Assembly: GCA_026398255.1 (NCBI GenBank)
Contig: JAPLTG010000041.1
Location: 1-35,509 of the forward strand
Origin: Verrucomicrobiota bacterium
GTDB taxonomy: Bacteria; Verrucomicrobiota; Verrucomicrobiia; Chthoniobacterales; Terrimicrobiaceae
DNA length: 35,509 nt
Direction: 5' to 3'
In this document: piece after piece, positions 15,179 to 23,814 of the stretch
How positions within the stretch are numbered: position 1 is the stretch's first letter
How the letters are laid out: each line of letters opens with the position of its first letter
The notes under the pieces: generated by a model
What the model was told of the DNA's origin: nothing
The model's database searches: none
The model's input: only the letters and a program-made list of their open reading frames with translations
Made by a program: the position numbers and the translations under genes

Positions 15179-16124
15179 ACCGCGCTGCAAGATTTGCTTG
15201 GGTGTCCTCGACGGTGAAGAAATGGATTACCATGCCGCGTGCTGCCGCAGGCTTTTTGGCAGCGCGCAGCCTCCGCAGCTTCCCTACTCGTGGGCTGCAC
15301 TGAATGCAATGGCCGAACAGATCGTCCGCAGCCATGTCGCGGTTCCCGGCGTCCAGCCCAAACTTTCCCTGCACTTGGAATCCGGGCGAACGCGTGGCGG
15401 CGGCCGATTCACCCTCGTCGGGCTCGAAGGTGGCTTTATTCTCAAACCCCCTGTGGAACGGTTTCCACAAATGCCCGAACTGGAGCATCTCACCATGCGC
15501 ATGGCGGCTTGCTTTGGCATGGAAACGGCCGATTGCGGACTGATAGCGATGATGGACGGCCAGGTAGCTCTGGTCGTTAGGCGCATGGATAGGGTGGAAG
15601 GGCGCAAGTTGGGCATGGAGGACATGTGCCAGTTGACTGATCGGATGACCGAGGAAAAATACCGGGGTTCCCTGGAGGCGGTTGGCAGGAAGATTCGACA
15701 GCACTGCAGCCATCCGGGCCTGGATGCGCTGCGATTTTTCGAGGTGAACCTGTTCAGTTTTTTAACAGGAAATTCCGACATGCACCTCAAGAACTTTTCC
15801 CTGATTCGTTCCCAAGCCGGAGAGATTCGCCTCTCGCCGGCTTACGACCTGCTGCCAACCGTGCTCTTGTTGCCTGAGGATGCGGAGGAAAGCGCCCTGA
15901 CCATCCAGGGCCGAAAAAACCGCATCACGCGGGGGGATTTCCTCGCTTTGGGGAGCGCGTTGGGATTGACCGGGCGCCAAGTCTCCAATGCGCTGGGCCG
16001 ATTCGAAAAGGGGTTGAGCGCGGCAATCGCTCTCGTCAGCGCCGGCTTCTGTTCGGAGGAAATGAAGGCGCGCTATCAGGCGTTGATGAAGCAGCGCTGG
16101 GAGCGGCTACAAGACAAAAACTAA
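15171..16124 (+). CDS. hipT: HipT-like Ser/Thr kinase toxin
   Basis: The product has 317 residues. It opens with a CxxC-x11-HxxC cluster (Cys6, Cys9, His21, Cys24) that may bind zinc. The Gly-rich loop GVQPKLSL begins at Gly60. The catalytic loop NSDMHLKN has Asp203 and Asn208, and the metal-binding Asp226 sits in SPAYDLLPT. HipA/HipT kinases phosphorylate aminoacyl-tRNA synthetases; HipT of E. coli targets TrpS. The two serines that E. coli HipT autophosphorylates (57 and 59) are Ala57 and Pro59 here, with the same numbering. The start at 15171 overlaps hipS by 8 bp; an upstream in-frame start would cover most of hipS and is rejected. All active-site residues are present, so it should be active. 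Confidence 0.92.
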   Translation: MNKPRCKICLGVLDGEEMDYHAACCRRLFGSAQPPQLPYSWAALNAMAEQIVRSHVAVPGVQPKLSLHLESGRTRGGGRFTLVGLEGGFILKPPVERFPQMPELEHLTMRMAACFGMETADCGLIAMMDGQVALVVRRMDRVEGRKLGMEDMCQLTDRMTEEKYRGSLEAVGRKIRQHCSHPGLDALRFFEVNLFSFLTGNSDMHLKNFSLIRSQAGEIRLSPAYDLLPTVLLLPEDAEESALTIQGRKNRITRGDFLALGSALGLTGRQVSNALGRFEKGLSAAIALVSAGFCSEEMKARYQALMKQRWERLQDKN

Positions 16125-16279
16125 CGCACGCGATTGAAACCAAAGAATAAACACCTCGGCTGAAACCGCAAAAAAGTTTCCTGCTCGGCTCCGGATCTTG
16201 TGATCAAGAGGGTGAGCGGCATGGAAATTCGTTTTCTTGCCACAAAGCTCCACAAGCGGATAAGAAGCTCCATTCTTCC

Positions 16280-17200
16280 ATGAAAAAAATCCTCCTCTCC
16301 ATTCTCTGCGCCGTCTCCGCAGCCCTTCTGACCTCCTGCACCACCATCACGGTGGATGCCCCGCAACCTGCGGAACTCAGCCTCGGGCGCGGCTCGCGGG
16401 TTTCCATCGTTCCGGAAGCCGGCTCGGACTGCGGCGAACTCGCCCATTCGCTCTTCCAACTCTTCGCCGGGCAGGGCTACTACCAACTCGTCGATCGAGC
16501 CAACTTGGGAGATTCCATCAATGAGCGCCAATTCCAGCGCATGAGCTTTGTGGAAAACCGCACCAGCGGCCGTATCAAGGGCGTCGATGCCTTTATTTAT
16601 CTGCAAGCGGAGGGAATGTCCGGCGCTCAGAGCGACTCCAGCTCCTACACCAACAAAGAAGGCGAAACCATCCGCTCCTACACCACCAAAACGATCGCCA
16701 ATTACATCGCGAACTACCGCGCGGTCATGACCTCCACTTCGCAGATCGCTGGCGGGCGCCGCATCGAGTTTTCGGACACGGATACAAACTACTCCTCGGA
16801 GGGCTATCCCTCGGCTCCCGATCCCTACCCGATGATTGCCGGCATGCGGAACAAAGCGGCTCACCAGATTTTTCAAAGCCTCCACCCGAGCGTTCTCAAA
16901 ATCCGCCGCATGATCGGAGGCACCAAGAGTGTTTCCGCCAAGCAGGCCATCCGCCTCGCCAATGCCGGCCTGTGGGCCGAAGCAACCGCAGCAGCAGAGC
17001 AAGGCGTCCAAGAACTCCCAACCGATCCGGAAGCCCGCTACATCCTTGCAATCGTCTATCAAGGCACCGGCCGCTACGCCGATGCCGACAAGGTTCTCCG
17101 CCAACTCGTCGGCATGTCACCAAATTCGAAATACGCCAATGCCATCCGCGAGAACCAATCCGTCTGGCATAACGCGAAGCGGTTCCAGCAGCAGATGTGA
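16280..17200 (+). CDS. lipoprotein with C-terminal TPR motifs
   Basis: The product has 306 residues. The signal sequence ends in the lipobox Leu-Thr-Ser-Cys20. Residues about 35-210 form an alpha/beta domain that begins like CsgG/LpoB-type envelope proteins (a strand, then LAHSLFQLFAGQGYYQLVDRANL). The last 80 residues hold two TPR-like helical hairpins (RLANAGLWAEATAAAEQGV and ARYILAIVYQGTGRYADA). No exact family is known to me. It overlaps the next gene by one base and surely forms an operon with it. It probably helps build or stabilise an envelope complex. Confidence 0.82.
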   Translation: MKKILLSILCAVSAALLTSCTTITVDAPQPAELSLGRGSRVSIVPEAGSDCGELAHSLFQLFAGQGYYQLVDRANLGDSINERQFQRMSFVENRTSGRIKGVDAFIYLQAEGMSGAQSDSSSYTNKEGETIRSYTTKTIANYIANYRAVMTSTSQIAGGRRIEFSDTDTNYSSEGYPSAPDPYPMIAGMRNKAAHQIFQSLHPSVLKIRRMIGGTKSVSAKQAIRLANAGLWAEATAAAEQGVQELPTDPEARYILAIVYQGTGRYADADKVLRQLVGMSPNSKYANAIRENQSVWHNAKRFQQQM

Positions 17201-17979
17201 TGAGCTGCAAAGCCGCACTACCATTCCTGCTAGCGACCCTCCTCGTCGCATACCCGCTCCACGCCAAAGACCCCTCGCTCGCGGTCATCACCGAGGATTT
17301 GAGCGGAGAGGTCGGCGATGGCGGCATTGAAATGGTCGAGTCCCTTGCCGAGGCCGGTGTCTCACGGGCGCCGGGCGTTTCGTTGATCAGCCGACGCCAC
17401 CTCGAAAAAATCCTTGGGGAGCAAGGTCTAGCCTACAACAACATCGTCAATGACCGCGCGCGCCTTGGCCGTTTGGCCGGAGCCGACATCCTTCTCGTGG
17501 TGAGTATCACGAAAAATCGAATCACCCAAACGCGCGAGAGCAACACCGCCTACGGGATCACCGAAAACATCGTCCGCAGCCAAAGCGATGCCGCGATTGC
17601 CGTAAAAGCACTGGAAGTGGAAAGCGGCCGCATCCTCGCCCAGCGGCAGTTTGCGAAGCGCAACAACGGCAACCGCCGCGCCCTCGACGAATGCGCCGCG
17701 CAAATGGAATCCGCCCTGCCCAACATCTCCTTCGGCGAACTCGCCAAGGACGACGAAGTTCCCCGCCACAAAGTCGTGATCAAGCCCACGGCGGGCGGGA
17801 ACGACATGAACGGCCTCGACCTTTTCATCGACGGCAACTTCATCGGCAACACCCCGATCACCACCGATGTCGAAGAGGGCGTCCGCGAAGTCGCACTCCG
17901 CAAAGGCACAAACACCCTCTGGAGCAACCGCGTCCAAATCCTCAAGGAAGTCTGGCTCACTCCCGAATTGGGACATTAG
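17200..17979 (+). CDS. exported CsgG-like protein with PEGA-like C-terminus
   Basis: The product has 259 residues from the ATG at 17200, which overlaps the previous stop; a GTG one codon earlier is also possible. A signal peptide ends at LHA. Residues about 25-190 carry the CsgG/LpoB-like pattern: an early strand-helix, the motif ARLGRLAGADILLVVSITKNR, and a second strand pair ending in GRILAQRQF. The end (LDLFIDGNFIGNTPITTDVEEG) looks like a PEGA domain, a small surface beta-domain. Together with the TPR lipoprotein it probably forms an outer-membrane-associated unit; neither curli genes nor a pore partner are nearby. It has no lipobox. Confidence 0.8.
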   Translation: MSCKAALPFLLATLLVAYPLHAKDPSLAVITEDLSGEVGDGGIEMVESLAEAGVSRAPGVSLISRRHLEKILGEQGLAYNNIVNDRARLGRLAGADILLVVSITKNRITQTRESNTAYGITENIVRSQSDAAIAVKALEVESGRILAQRQFAKRNNGNRRALDECAAQMESALPNISFGELAKDDEVPRHKVVIKPTAGGNDMNGLDLFIDGNFIGNTPITTDVEEGVREVALRKGTNTLWSNRVQILKEVWLTPELGH

Positions 17980-18032
17980 CTCTTACAAGCCGAAGCGAAG
18001 TGAAAACCTTGCCGATCGCAGAAACGCACGAC

Positions 18033-18515
18033 ATGGATTTGTGGAATGAAAAACAGGATTGGCTCGTGGAGCGCGGCACGGCGCTGCTGGCGAGTTTTCA
18101 TCGATGGACGGGGCGGTATTTGATCGAGCGGACTGGCGATGTCGTCCTCGATGCGCGCCTCCTTTTCGAGGCTCCGTTTGTCGTGGTCTCGGGGGGAGCA
18201 GAAGCGGACCAAATGCTGAACTACGCGAATCTCACCGCGCTCGGATTGTGGGAAATGGATTGGGAGACTTTGGTGAAAACCCCCTCGCGCCACACGGCGG
18301 AGCCGATGCACCGCGACGAGCGGGCGGAGTTTCTGCGGCGTGTGCGAGAGAATGGTTTCATCGACGACTACTCGGGCATTCGAATTTCGCGGACGGGACG
18401 GAGATTTCGCATCCGGCAGGCGATCGTGTGGAATGTGCTAGATGCCACCGGCGCCTACGCGGGGCAGGCCGCGACCTTTTCCTCTTGGGAATTTCTCGAG
18501 TCCGATAAAAGCTGA
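18033..18515 (+). CDS. MEKHLA-domain protein (PAS-like)
   Basis: The product has 160 residues. It matches the bacterial MEKHLA domain family throughout: LLFEAPFVVVSGGAEADQ, NYANLTALGLWEMDW, PSRHTAEPMHRDER, GFIDDYSGIRISRTGRRF and GQAATFSSW. MEKHLA is a PAS-related sensor fold first described at the end of plant HD-ZIP III factors; in bacteria it occurs alone and its role is unknown. ATG at 18033 is the natural start, with an in-frame GTG at 17999 as alternative. It ends 6 bp before the methyltransferase gene, so the two are probably cotranscribed. Confidence 0.88.
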   Translation: MDLWNEKQDWLVERGTALLASFHRWTGRYLIERTGDVVLDARLLFEAPFVVVSGGAEADQMLNYANLTALGLWEMDWETLVKTPSRHTAEPMHRDERAEFLRRVRENGFIDDYSGIRISRTGRRFRIRQAIVWNVLDATGAYAGQAATFSSWEFLESDKS

Positions 18516-18521
18516 CGCCTT

Positions 18522-19685
18522 ATGGGTGGAATTGTTGTTCGTCCGCGTTCGCGGATTTTGCATGGTCACGATTGGGTTTACTCCAGCGAGGTTTTAAAAA
18601 CCTTCGGCGCGCCTGCGGATGGGGATGTCGTTTCGATCAAGGATGGGCGCGACCAACTCCTTGGCGTGGGTATTTTCAATTCCCGCTCCCAGATTGTCGC
18701 CCGCAGGTTCTCGCGGCACCGGCAGGACTTGGATGCGGATTTTTTCCAGCGCCGGATTTCGCAAGCGATCGAATATCGACGCCATGCTGGGTGCCGTCTG
18801 GATTTATGCCGTCTGGTGTGGAGTGAGAGTGATGGCCTGCCGGGCGTGATCGCCGACCGCTACGGCCCTGTGGTGGTGCTACAAACCAACACGGCGGCGA
18901 TGGATCGCCACCGCCAAATCCTCGCGCAGGTCTTGGCGGAAACCACCGGGGCGGCCTGCGTGATCGAGCGCAACGACGCGCCGGTGCGGGCCTCCGAGGT
19001 TTTGGAAATGAGAACGGGCGTTCTTGTGGGAGAAAATCCTGGCGCGATCGAGGTCGAGGCGGCGGGTGTGAAATTCCTTGTCGATCCACTCGGCGGACAC
19101 AAAACGGGTCTTTATCTCGACCAGCTCGAATCCTACGGGATCGTGGCGGCGATGGCATCTGGCCGTTCGGTGCTGGATTGTTTTTCGAATCAAGGCGGCT
19201 TCGCGCTCGCCTGCGCGAAGGCCGGTGCGGCTTCGGTTACAGCGGTCGAGTCGGGAACCGAAAGCATCGGTGCGCTCCGTGCGAATGTTCAACGCAACGG
19301 CGTCGCGGTGGAGTCTCGGCAGGATGATGTGTTTGATTTTCTGAAGCGCCCCGACCGCCCCGAATATGACCTGATTATTTTAGATCCTCCGTCCTTCACG
19401 AAGGCGAGGGGACGCATCGCCGAGGCATTGCGCGGCTACCGCGACCTCCACGCGCGGGCGGCGAAGCTGCTTTCCAAAAACGGCGTGCTGGTGAGCTTTT
19501 CCTGCTCGCACCATGTGCGCGCCCACGAGTTTGAGGATTCGATCGCCGAGGGGTTGAATGACGCCCGGCGCAACATGCGGTTGATCCGCCGCATCGGCCA
19601 ACCATTGGACCATCCGGTGGTCATGGGCCAGCCCGAGACGGAATATCTCAAAGGCGTGGTGCTCGAGGCGATGCCCGGGCGCTGA
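18522..19685 (+). CDS. rlmI: RlmI-like 23S rRNA (cytosine-5) methyltransferase
   Basis: The product has 387 residues, close to E. coli RlmI (396), which makes m5C1962 in 23S rRNA using S-adenosylmethionine. An N-terminal PUA domain (about 1-75) is followed by the EEHEE-like middle domain with ESDGLPGVIADRYG. The Rossmann methyltransferase domain contains VLDCFSNQGGFAL (SAM binding), LIILDPPSFTK (motif IV) and SFSCSHHV with the expected catalytic Cys328. The gene lies right behind the MEKHLA gene. The exact target base is inferred from the family. Confidence 0.9.
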   Translation: MGGIVVRPRSRILHGHDWVYSSEVLKTFGAPADGDVVSIKDGRDQLLGVGIFNSRSQIVARRFSRHRQDLDADFFQRRISQAIEYRRHAGCRLDLCRLVWSESDGLPGVIADRYGPVVVLQTNTAAMDRHRQILAQVLAETTGAACVIERNDAPVRASEVLEMRTGVLVGENPGAIEVEAAGVKFLVDPLGGHKTGLYLDQLESYGIVAAMASGRSVLDCFSNQGGFALACAKAGAASVTAVESGTESIGALRANVQRNGVAVESRQDDVFDFLKRPDRPEYDLIILDPPSFTKARGRIAEALRGYRDLHARAAKLLSKNGVLVSFSCSHHVRAHEFEDSIAEGLNDARRNMRLIRRIGQPLDHPVVMGQPETEYLKGVVLEAMPGR

Positions 19686-19731
19686 GCGTAACGGGAATCC
19701 CCGCTTGGCGCAGGCGCGAGGGGTTGACGCT
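19685..19731 (+). terminator. inverted repeat after the methyltransferase gene, possible terminator
   Basis: AGCGTAAC (19685-19692) can pair with GTTGACGCT (19723-19731) with one bulge, enclosing CCCCGC and GCGAGGGG. No T tract follows, so it may be a rho-dependent stop, an mRNA-protecting stem or simply a palindromic repeat. Confidence 0.35.
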
Positions 19732-19758
19732 CCACCTAAGACGACCTAAGGGAGAGGC

Positions 19759-19944
19759 ATGAAGAAACCCGGCGAGAAAACAAAGCGCACGCTCCCGTCG
19801 GGCCGTCGTAGTGCGTGTGCGGATGCTTCGCTTCGCGGCGAGATCGATCGTGTTTCGCGGATGACCGTGGAGGAACGGATTACCGAAGCACTCACCATGG
19901 GTAGCCGCTTTGCTGCTCTGAAGCCGACTTCGGCCAAGGATTAG
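19759..19944 (+). CDS. small protein partnered with the nucleotidyltransferase gene
   Basis: The product has 61 residues, basic at the start and otherwise helical (SRMTVEERITEALTMGSRF). A good ribosome binding site, GGGAGAGG, lies just before the ATG. Its stop codon directly touches the GTG start of the nucleotidyltransferase gene. Small proteins with a VEERI-x-EAL-x-MG helix often precede nucleotidyltransferase-like genes; this may be an antitoxin or accessory subunit, but that is inference. Confidence 0.7.
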   Translation: MKKPGEKTKRTLPSGRRSACADASLRGEIDRVSRMTVEERITEALTMGSRFAALKPTSAKD

Positions 19945-20499
19945 GTGGAAAATTGTAAAACCATTTTTGATGCTGCTGAGGATGTCCTGGAAATCCTCGG
20001 GAGTCAGCGAATCGAGGCCGTGGTGATTGGCGCAGTGGCTCTAGCGGCATACCGCTAGGGCCGCCAAACCCAAGACCTCGATCTGGGAGTTAATGCGAAC
20101 ATTGCCCAGCTCCGCTCTCTGGCCGACCTTCTGAAAGCCAAGGGATATTCCGTCGAGTTGCGCGAACCCGACGGGGATGATCCGCTCGGTGGAGTGATCG
20201 ATGTGCGCGGCCCTTTCGGGCTCGTTCAAATCGTTAGCTTTGCTGATCGATTTCCCGCCGTGATTGATGAAGCGGTGAGGGCATCGACCTTGTCCGTGCG
20301 AGCGGGAAGCCGCCTTAAGCTCGTTCCGTTGCCGCATCTGATCGCGCTGAAACTTTATGCCGGGGGACATAAGGCAAAATCCGACATCGTCGAGTTGCTG
20401 GCGCGCAATCCCGATCTGGATGTGGAGTGTGTTCGAAAACTTTGTCGAAGCTATCGATTGAAAGGTCTCGATAAACTCGTGGCCGAAGCGGGTCGCTGA
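19945..20499 (+). pseudogene. nucleotidyltransferase (AbiEii/DUF6036-like) with in-frame amber codon
   Basis: The frame starts with GTG directly after the preceding stop and is open to 20499 except for a TAG at 20056-20058 (codon 38). The interruption falls inside the active-site region: the strand VVIGAVALAAYR precedes it and the metal-binding DLDL pair follows as GRQTQDLDLGV. Family members have a similar spacing without a break, and a single C-to-T change (CAG to TAG) would explain it. The rest (about 147 codons) is well preserved, with LVPLPHLIALKLYAGG typical of the family. The gene is therefore either recently inactivated, read through, or affected by a sequencing error. Without the N-terminal strand the downstream part should not bind nucleotide. 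Confidence 0.85.
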
Positions 20500-20515
20500 T
20501 TTCGTATTTTAAGGC

Positions 20516-21490
20516 CTAGTCGCCGTAGCCGTTCGGATTTTTTACATGCCACGCCCAGGCGCTTTCCACGATGGCGCGGATGTTTTGGTATTGGGGTTGC
20601 CAGCCGAGGGCGGTGCGAATTTTTTCGGACGCGGCGATGAGGCGGGGGGGGTCGCCGGCGCGGCGGGGTTTTTCGATGGCTTTGATGTCGCGGCCGGTGA
20701 CTTGTTTGCAGGTCTCGATGACTTCGCGAACGGAGGTGCCGCCGCCGGTGCCGAGGTTGTAGAAATCGCTCTGCGGCGAGCTGAGCGCGAGGATGTGGGC
20801 CTGCGCGAGGTCGAGGATGTGGATGTAGTCGCGGATGCAGGTGCCGTCGGGCGTTTCGTAATCGGTGCCGTAGATTTCGACATGGTCCTTCTGGCCGAGC
20901 GCGACTTTGAGGATGTTGGGAATCAAGTGGGTCTCGATGCGGTGGTCTTCGCCGAATTTCTCCGAGGCGCCGGCGGCGTTGAAGTAGCGGAGGGCTACGA
21001 ATGACAGGCCGTGGATTTTTTCATACCAGCGGAGAATCGATTCAAACATCAGCTTCGACTCGCCGTAGGGATTGATTGGCCGCTGAGGGAGGCTTTCGTC
21101 GAGCGGCATTCGGTCGGGAATGCCGAAGGTCGCGCAGGTGGAGGAGAAGACGAATTTTTTCACGCCCGACTCGACGGCCATGTCGAGGAGGTTGATGCCG
21201 GAGGCGACATTGTTGCGGAAATATTTCGAGGGGTTGGTCATCGACTCGCCGACGAGGGCGTTGGCGGCAAAGTGCATGACGGCTTCGGGTTTCGCCTGCT
21301 CGAAGGCGTGGCGTAGCACGGAGCGGTCGGCGAGATCGCCTTGATAGAAATCCGCTCGGGGGTCGATCGCTTTGCCATGGCCCTCGCTGAGGTTATCGAA
21401 AACGGCGACTTGGTAGCCGCGGTTGAGAAGTTCCTCGACGCAAATACTGCCGATGTAGCCGGCGCCGCCGGTGACCAGGATTTTTTTCAT
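20516..21490 (-). CDS. galE: UDP-glucose 4-epimerase
   Basis: The product has 324 residues, typical of bacterial GalE, which interconverts UDP-glucose and UDP-galactose with bound NAD. The Rossmann motif GGAGYIGS is at the N-terminus, followed by the FSSTCATFG segment with the active-site Ser/Thr, the catalytic Tyr-x-x-x-Lys in PYGESK, and RYFNAAGA. The C-terminal DGTCIRDYIHILDLA and YNLGTGGGTSVREV stretches are complete. The enzyme feeds surface polysaccharide synthesis. It is followed 56 bp upstream by rodA on the same strand and may be cotranscribed with it. Confidence 0.95.
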   Translation of the reverse strand: MKKILVTGGAGYIGSICVEELLNRGYQVAVFDNLSEGHGKAIDPRADFYQGDLADRSVLRHAFEQAKPEAVMHFAANALVGESMTNPSKYFRNNVASGINLLDMAVESGVKKFVFSSTCATFGIPDRMPLDESLPQRPINPYGESKLMFESILRWYEKIHGLSFVALRYFNAAGASEKFGEDHRIETHLIPNILKVALGQKDHVEIYGTDYETPDGTCIRDYIHILDLAQAHILALSSPQSDFYNLGTGGGTSVREVIETCKQVTGRDIKAIEKPRRAGDPPRLIAASEKIRTALGWQPQYQNIRAIVESAWAWHVKNPNGYGD

Positions 21491-21546
21491 ATCGGGGCGA
21501 AGCCTAGACCAAGTCGGCGGCTGGGGGCAATTTCAACCCTCGCGAC

Positions 21547-22647
21547 TCAGCGCAGGGTGCGACGGTAGATCCATATGCTTTGCAGAAGCGCGAAACTCAG
21601 CATCGTGATCATCACAAACGACCCGCCGTAGCTCACGAGCGGGAGAGGCAGGCCGGTGATGGGCGTTAACGAAATCGTCATGCCGAGATTCATGAAGGTG
21701 TGGGTGAAAAGCAGCATGGTGATGCCGGTGGCGAGCAAGCGGCCGAGGTCGTCCTCCGCCTGCATCGCAATGCCGAACATCAGTAAAAATAAAATCGCAA
21801 ACGCGCAGATCAGAATCAGCCCGCCGAGAAAGCCGTGCTGTTCCCCCATCACCGAAAAAATGAAGTCGTTGTGGACAATCGTGTGCGGGAGGAAGCCGAG
21901 GGCGTTTTGCGAATCCGGTGCCTTGTAGCCCTTGCCCACCCAGCCTCCTGAGCCGATGGCGATGAGGGATTGCGTGATATTCCACCCGTCTCCGAGCGGG
22001 TCGGCCTCCGGGTTGAGGAAAGTGGTGATGCGCGCGTATTGGTAGGGTTTGAGCCCGAAATGAACGACGAGCGGGATGAAAATCAAACCGACGACCAACA
22101 TCAAAATCAGCCAGCGCTTGGGAATTCGGCCGATGAACAGCATCGAAAGAAAAACAGGAATCCAGACGATGCAGGAACCAAGGTCCGGCTGGATTAGGAT
22201 CATCACCCACGGAGCGCCGACGATGGCCGCGCAACAGAGGATACGGAAGACCGCAGGCATCGCCCGGGTATTCGAAAGAAAAAGGGCCAGCGTCATGATG
22301 CCGGCGATGATCGCGAGTTGGGAGGGCTGGAAACTCATCGGCCCGAGGTCGAGCCAGCTCCGGGCGCCGTAGCGTTTTTCTCCGATGAACATCGTCGCCG
22401 CAAGAGCAGCAAGGCTGAGAAGATAAAGGGGGATCGAGCCGAAGCGCACCCAGCGGTAATCCAGCAGAGAGACGAGGAAAAACATCGGTGTGCAAACGAG
22501 GATCCAAGTGAGTTGGGATTTTGCAAAGCCTGAGTCGCGCATCCAAGTGGCGCTGTGGATGGCGTAGATGCCAAAGGCCAACAAGCCGACCATCAGGCCG
22601 AAGAGCGGCCAGTTGATTCTTAGGAAATTTCGTAGGAGCGGATGCAT
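21547..22647 (-). CDS. rodA: RodA-type SEDS peptidoglycan glycosyltransferase
   Basis: The product has 366 residues with about ten hydrophobic segments. It polymerises lipid II during elongation, in the Rod complex. Characteristic stretches are GARSWLDLG, GWNITQSLIAIGSGGWVGKGY, HNDFIFSVMGEQHGFLGG and the terminal GLPLPLVSYGGSF. Two usually strict positions differ: FQPSQLAII stands where the family has FQPSE-x-x-K, and GEQHG where it has GEE-x-G. Its ATG follows the stop of the upstream ABC gene with no gap (TGA then ATG), so the two are coupled. No mreBCD or pbp2 gene is in the window. Confidence 0.92.
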   Translation of the reverse strand: MHPLLRNFLRINWPLFGLMVGLLAFGIYAIHSATWMRDSGFAKSQLTWILVCTPMFFLVSLLDYRWVRFGSIPLYLLSLAALAATMFIGEKRYGARSWLDLGPMSFQPSQLAIIAGIMTLALFLSNTRAMPAVFRILCCAAIVGAPWVMILIQPDLGSCIVWIPVFLSMLFIGRIPKRWLILMLVVGLIFIPLVVHFGLKPYQYARITTFLNPEADPLGDGWNITQSLIAIGSGGWVGKGYKAPDSQNALGFLPHTIVHNDFIFSVMGEQHGFLGGLILICAFAILFLLMFGIAMQAEDDLGRLLATGITMLLFTHTFMNLGMTISLTPITGLPLPLVSYGGSFVMITMLSFALLQSIWIYRRTLR

Positions 22648-23436
22648 TCAGCCAATCGACGGCACGGCGGCGAGAAGGGTTTTCGTGTAGTCGTTTTTCG
22701 GGTCGTGGTAAATCTCCTCCGCGCTGGCGGACTCCACAATTTTCCCATGATGCATCACCAGCACATGATCGCTGATGTGCTCCACCACGGCGAGATCGTG
22801 CGCGATGAAAAGATAGGCGATGCCGAATTGCTCTTGGATGTCTTGAAGGAGGTTCACGATCTGAGCCTGGACGCTCACATCCAGTGCGCTAACGGGTTCG
22901 TCGCAGACGATGAAGCGCGGCTCGACCGCGAGGGCGCGCGCGATGCCGATGCGCTGACGTTGACCTCCGCTGAATTCGTGCGGGTAGCGCCGCATCATGT
23001 CGGCTTGCAGACCGACGAGCTTCAGCAATTCAGCCACTCGTGCGGTGCGATCGGAGCGCGACATTTTTGGGAAATGAATTTCCAGCGCCTCACTGACAAT
23101 CTCGCCGATGGTGAACCGGGGGTTCAGCGAGCCGAAAGGATCCTGAAAAATCATCTGCATCTCGCGACGCAGGGGGCGGAACTCGCGTTCGGAAAGAGGG
23201 AGGATTTCGCGGCCGTCGAATTTCACACGGCCGGAGGTGGGTGGGATCAACTTCAGGATCGTGCGGCCGACCGTGGTCTTGCCGCTCCCGCTTTCTCCGA
23301 CGAGGCCGACGGTTTTTCCGGCTTCGATGGTGAACGAGACACTGTCCACCGCGCGGATGTCCCCGACCTTGCGGCGCATCACGCCGCCCAGCACGGGAAA
23401 CCAAGTGCAAAGATTCTCAACCTCCAGCAAAGGCAT
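22648..23436 (-). CDS. oligopeptide/dipeptide ABC transporter ATPase (OppF/DppF-like)
   Basis: The product has 262 residues. It carries a complete nucleotide-binding set: Walker [11 protein letters not shown]-loop [13 protein letters not shown], signature SGGQRQR, Walker B FIVCDEP, D-loop SALD and switch His in [17 protein letters not shown] and the early CTWFPVLGG-type segment are typical of the OppF/DppF half. In this family it pairs with OppD and two permeases; none of them is next to this gene, so it may be a scattered or orphan subunit. It is shorter at the C-terminus than many OppF proteins. Cotranscribed with rodA. Confidence 0.9.
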   Translation of the reverse strand: MPLLEVENLCTWFPVLGGVMRRKVGDIRAVDSVSFTIEAGKTVGLVGESGSGKTTVGRTILKLIPPTSGRVKFDGREILPLSEREFRPLRREMQMIFQDPFGSLNPRFTIGEIVSEALEIHFPKMSRSDRTARVAELLKLVGLQADMMRRYPHEFSGGQRQRIGIARALAVEPRFIVCDEPVSALDVSVQAQIVNLLQDIQEQFGIAYLFIAHDLAVVEHISDHVLVMHHGKIVESASAEEIYHDPKNDYTKTLLAAVPSIG

Positions 23437-23509
23437 GGCGGATCATGGCACGGAGGCTGCGGAGTGTCACCTGCGATCCCAGCGGCGCGAATCCGCGCCG
23501 GGGGGGGGC

Positions 23510-23776
23510 TTACTTGACGAGGCCGGCGGCGGCGAGCGTCTTGTAGGCTCCGTTTTTTGAGATGGTTTTGAAGGCTCGGGCCGTGGCTTTGACGGTGACG
23601 AATTTTTTCAACTCGGGCACCCAGACACGCTTGGTCTGGAGGTTCGGTTGGAAATAGCGAGGGGTGACGGCAGTGACATGCATGCCGATACCGCCTTTCT
23701 TCTTGGCGAGACCGCGACGGTGGATTTTCGATCCGCGAACGGGCTTAGCCCCGGTGATGCTGCACTTTCTAGACAT
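23510..23776 (-). CDS. rpmB: 50S ribosomal protein L28
   Basis: The product has 88 residues. It begins MSRKCSITGAKPVRGSKI, followed by NLQTKRVWVPELKKFVTVKAT, all typical of L28. The start at 23776 was chosen by family length; a longer frame upstream would add 40 unrelated residues. The single Cys at position 5 is part of the zinc-ribbon form, but the remaining cysteines are missing, so this is a zinc-free type. L28 binds 23S rRNA in the large subunit. The gene stands alone between an ABC ATPase and an SRPBCC gene, without the usual rpmG partner. Confidence 0.95.
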   Translation of the reverse strand: MSRKCSITGAKPVRGSKIHRRGLAKKKGGIGMHVTAVTPRYFQPNLQTKRVWVPELKKFVTVKATARAFKTISKNGAYKTLAAAGLVK

Positions 23777-23814
23777 AAGATGGACCGGAGAGATTAGGGA
23801 AATCCGATCGGGCG

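Noticed and set aside
22642-23517. 291-codon plus-strand frame opposite the OppF-like ATPase
   Set aside because: Shadow of a clear ABC ATPase on the minus strand.
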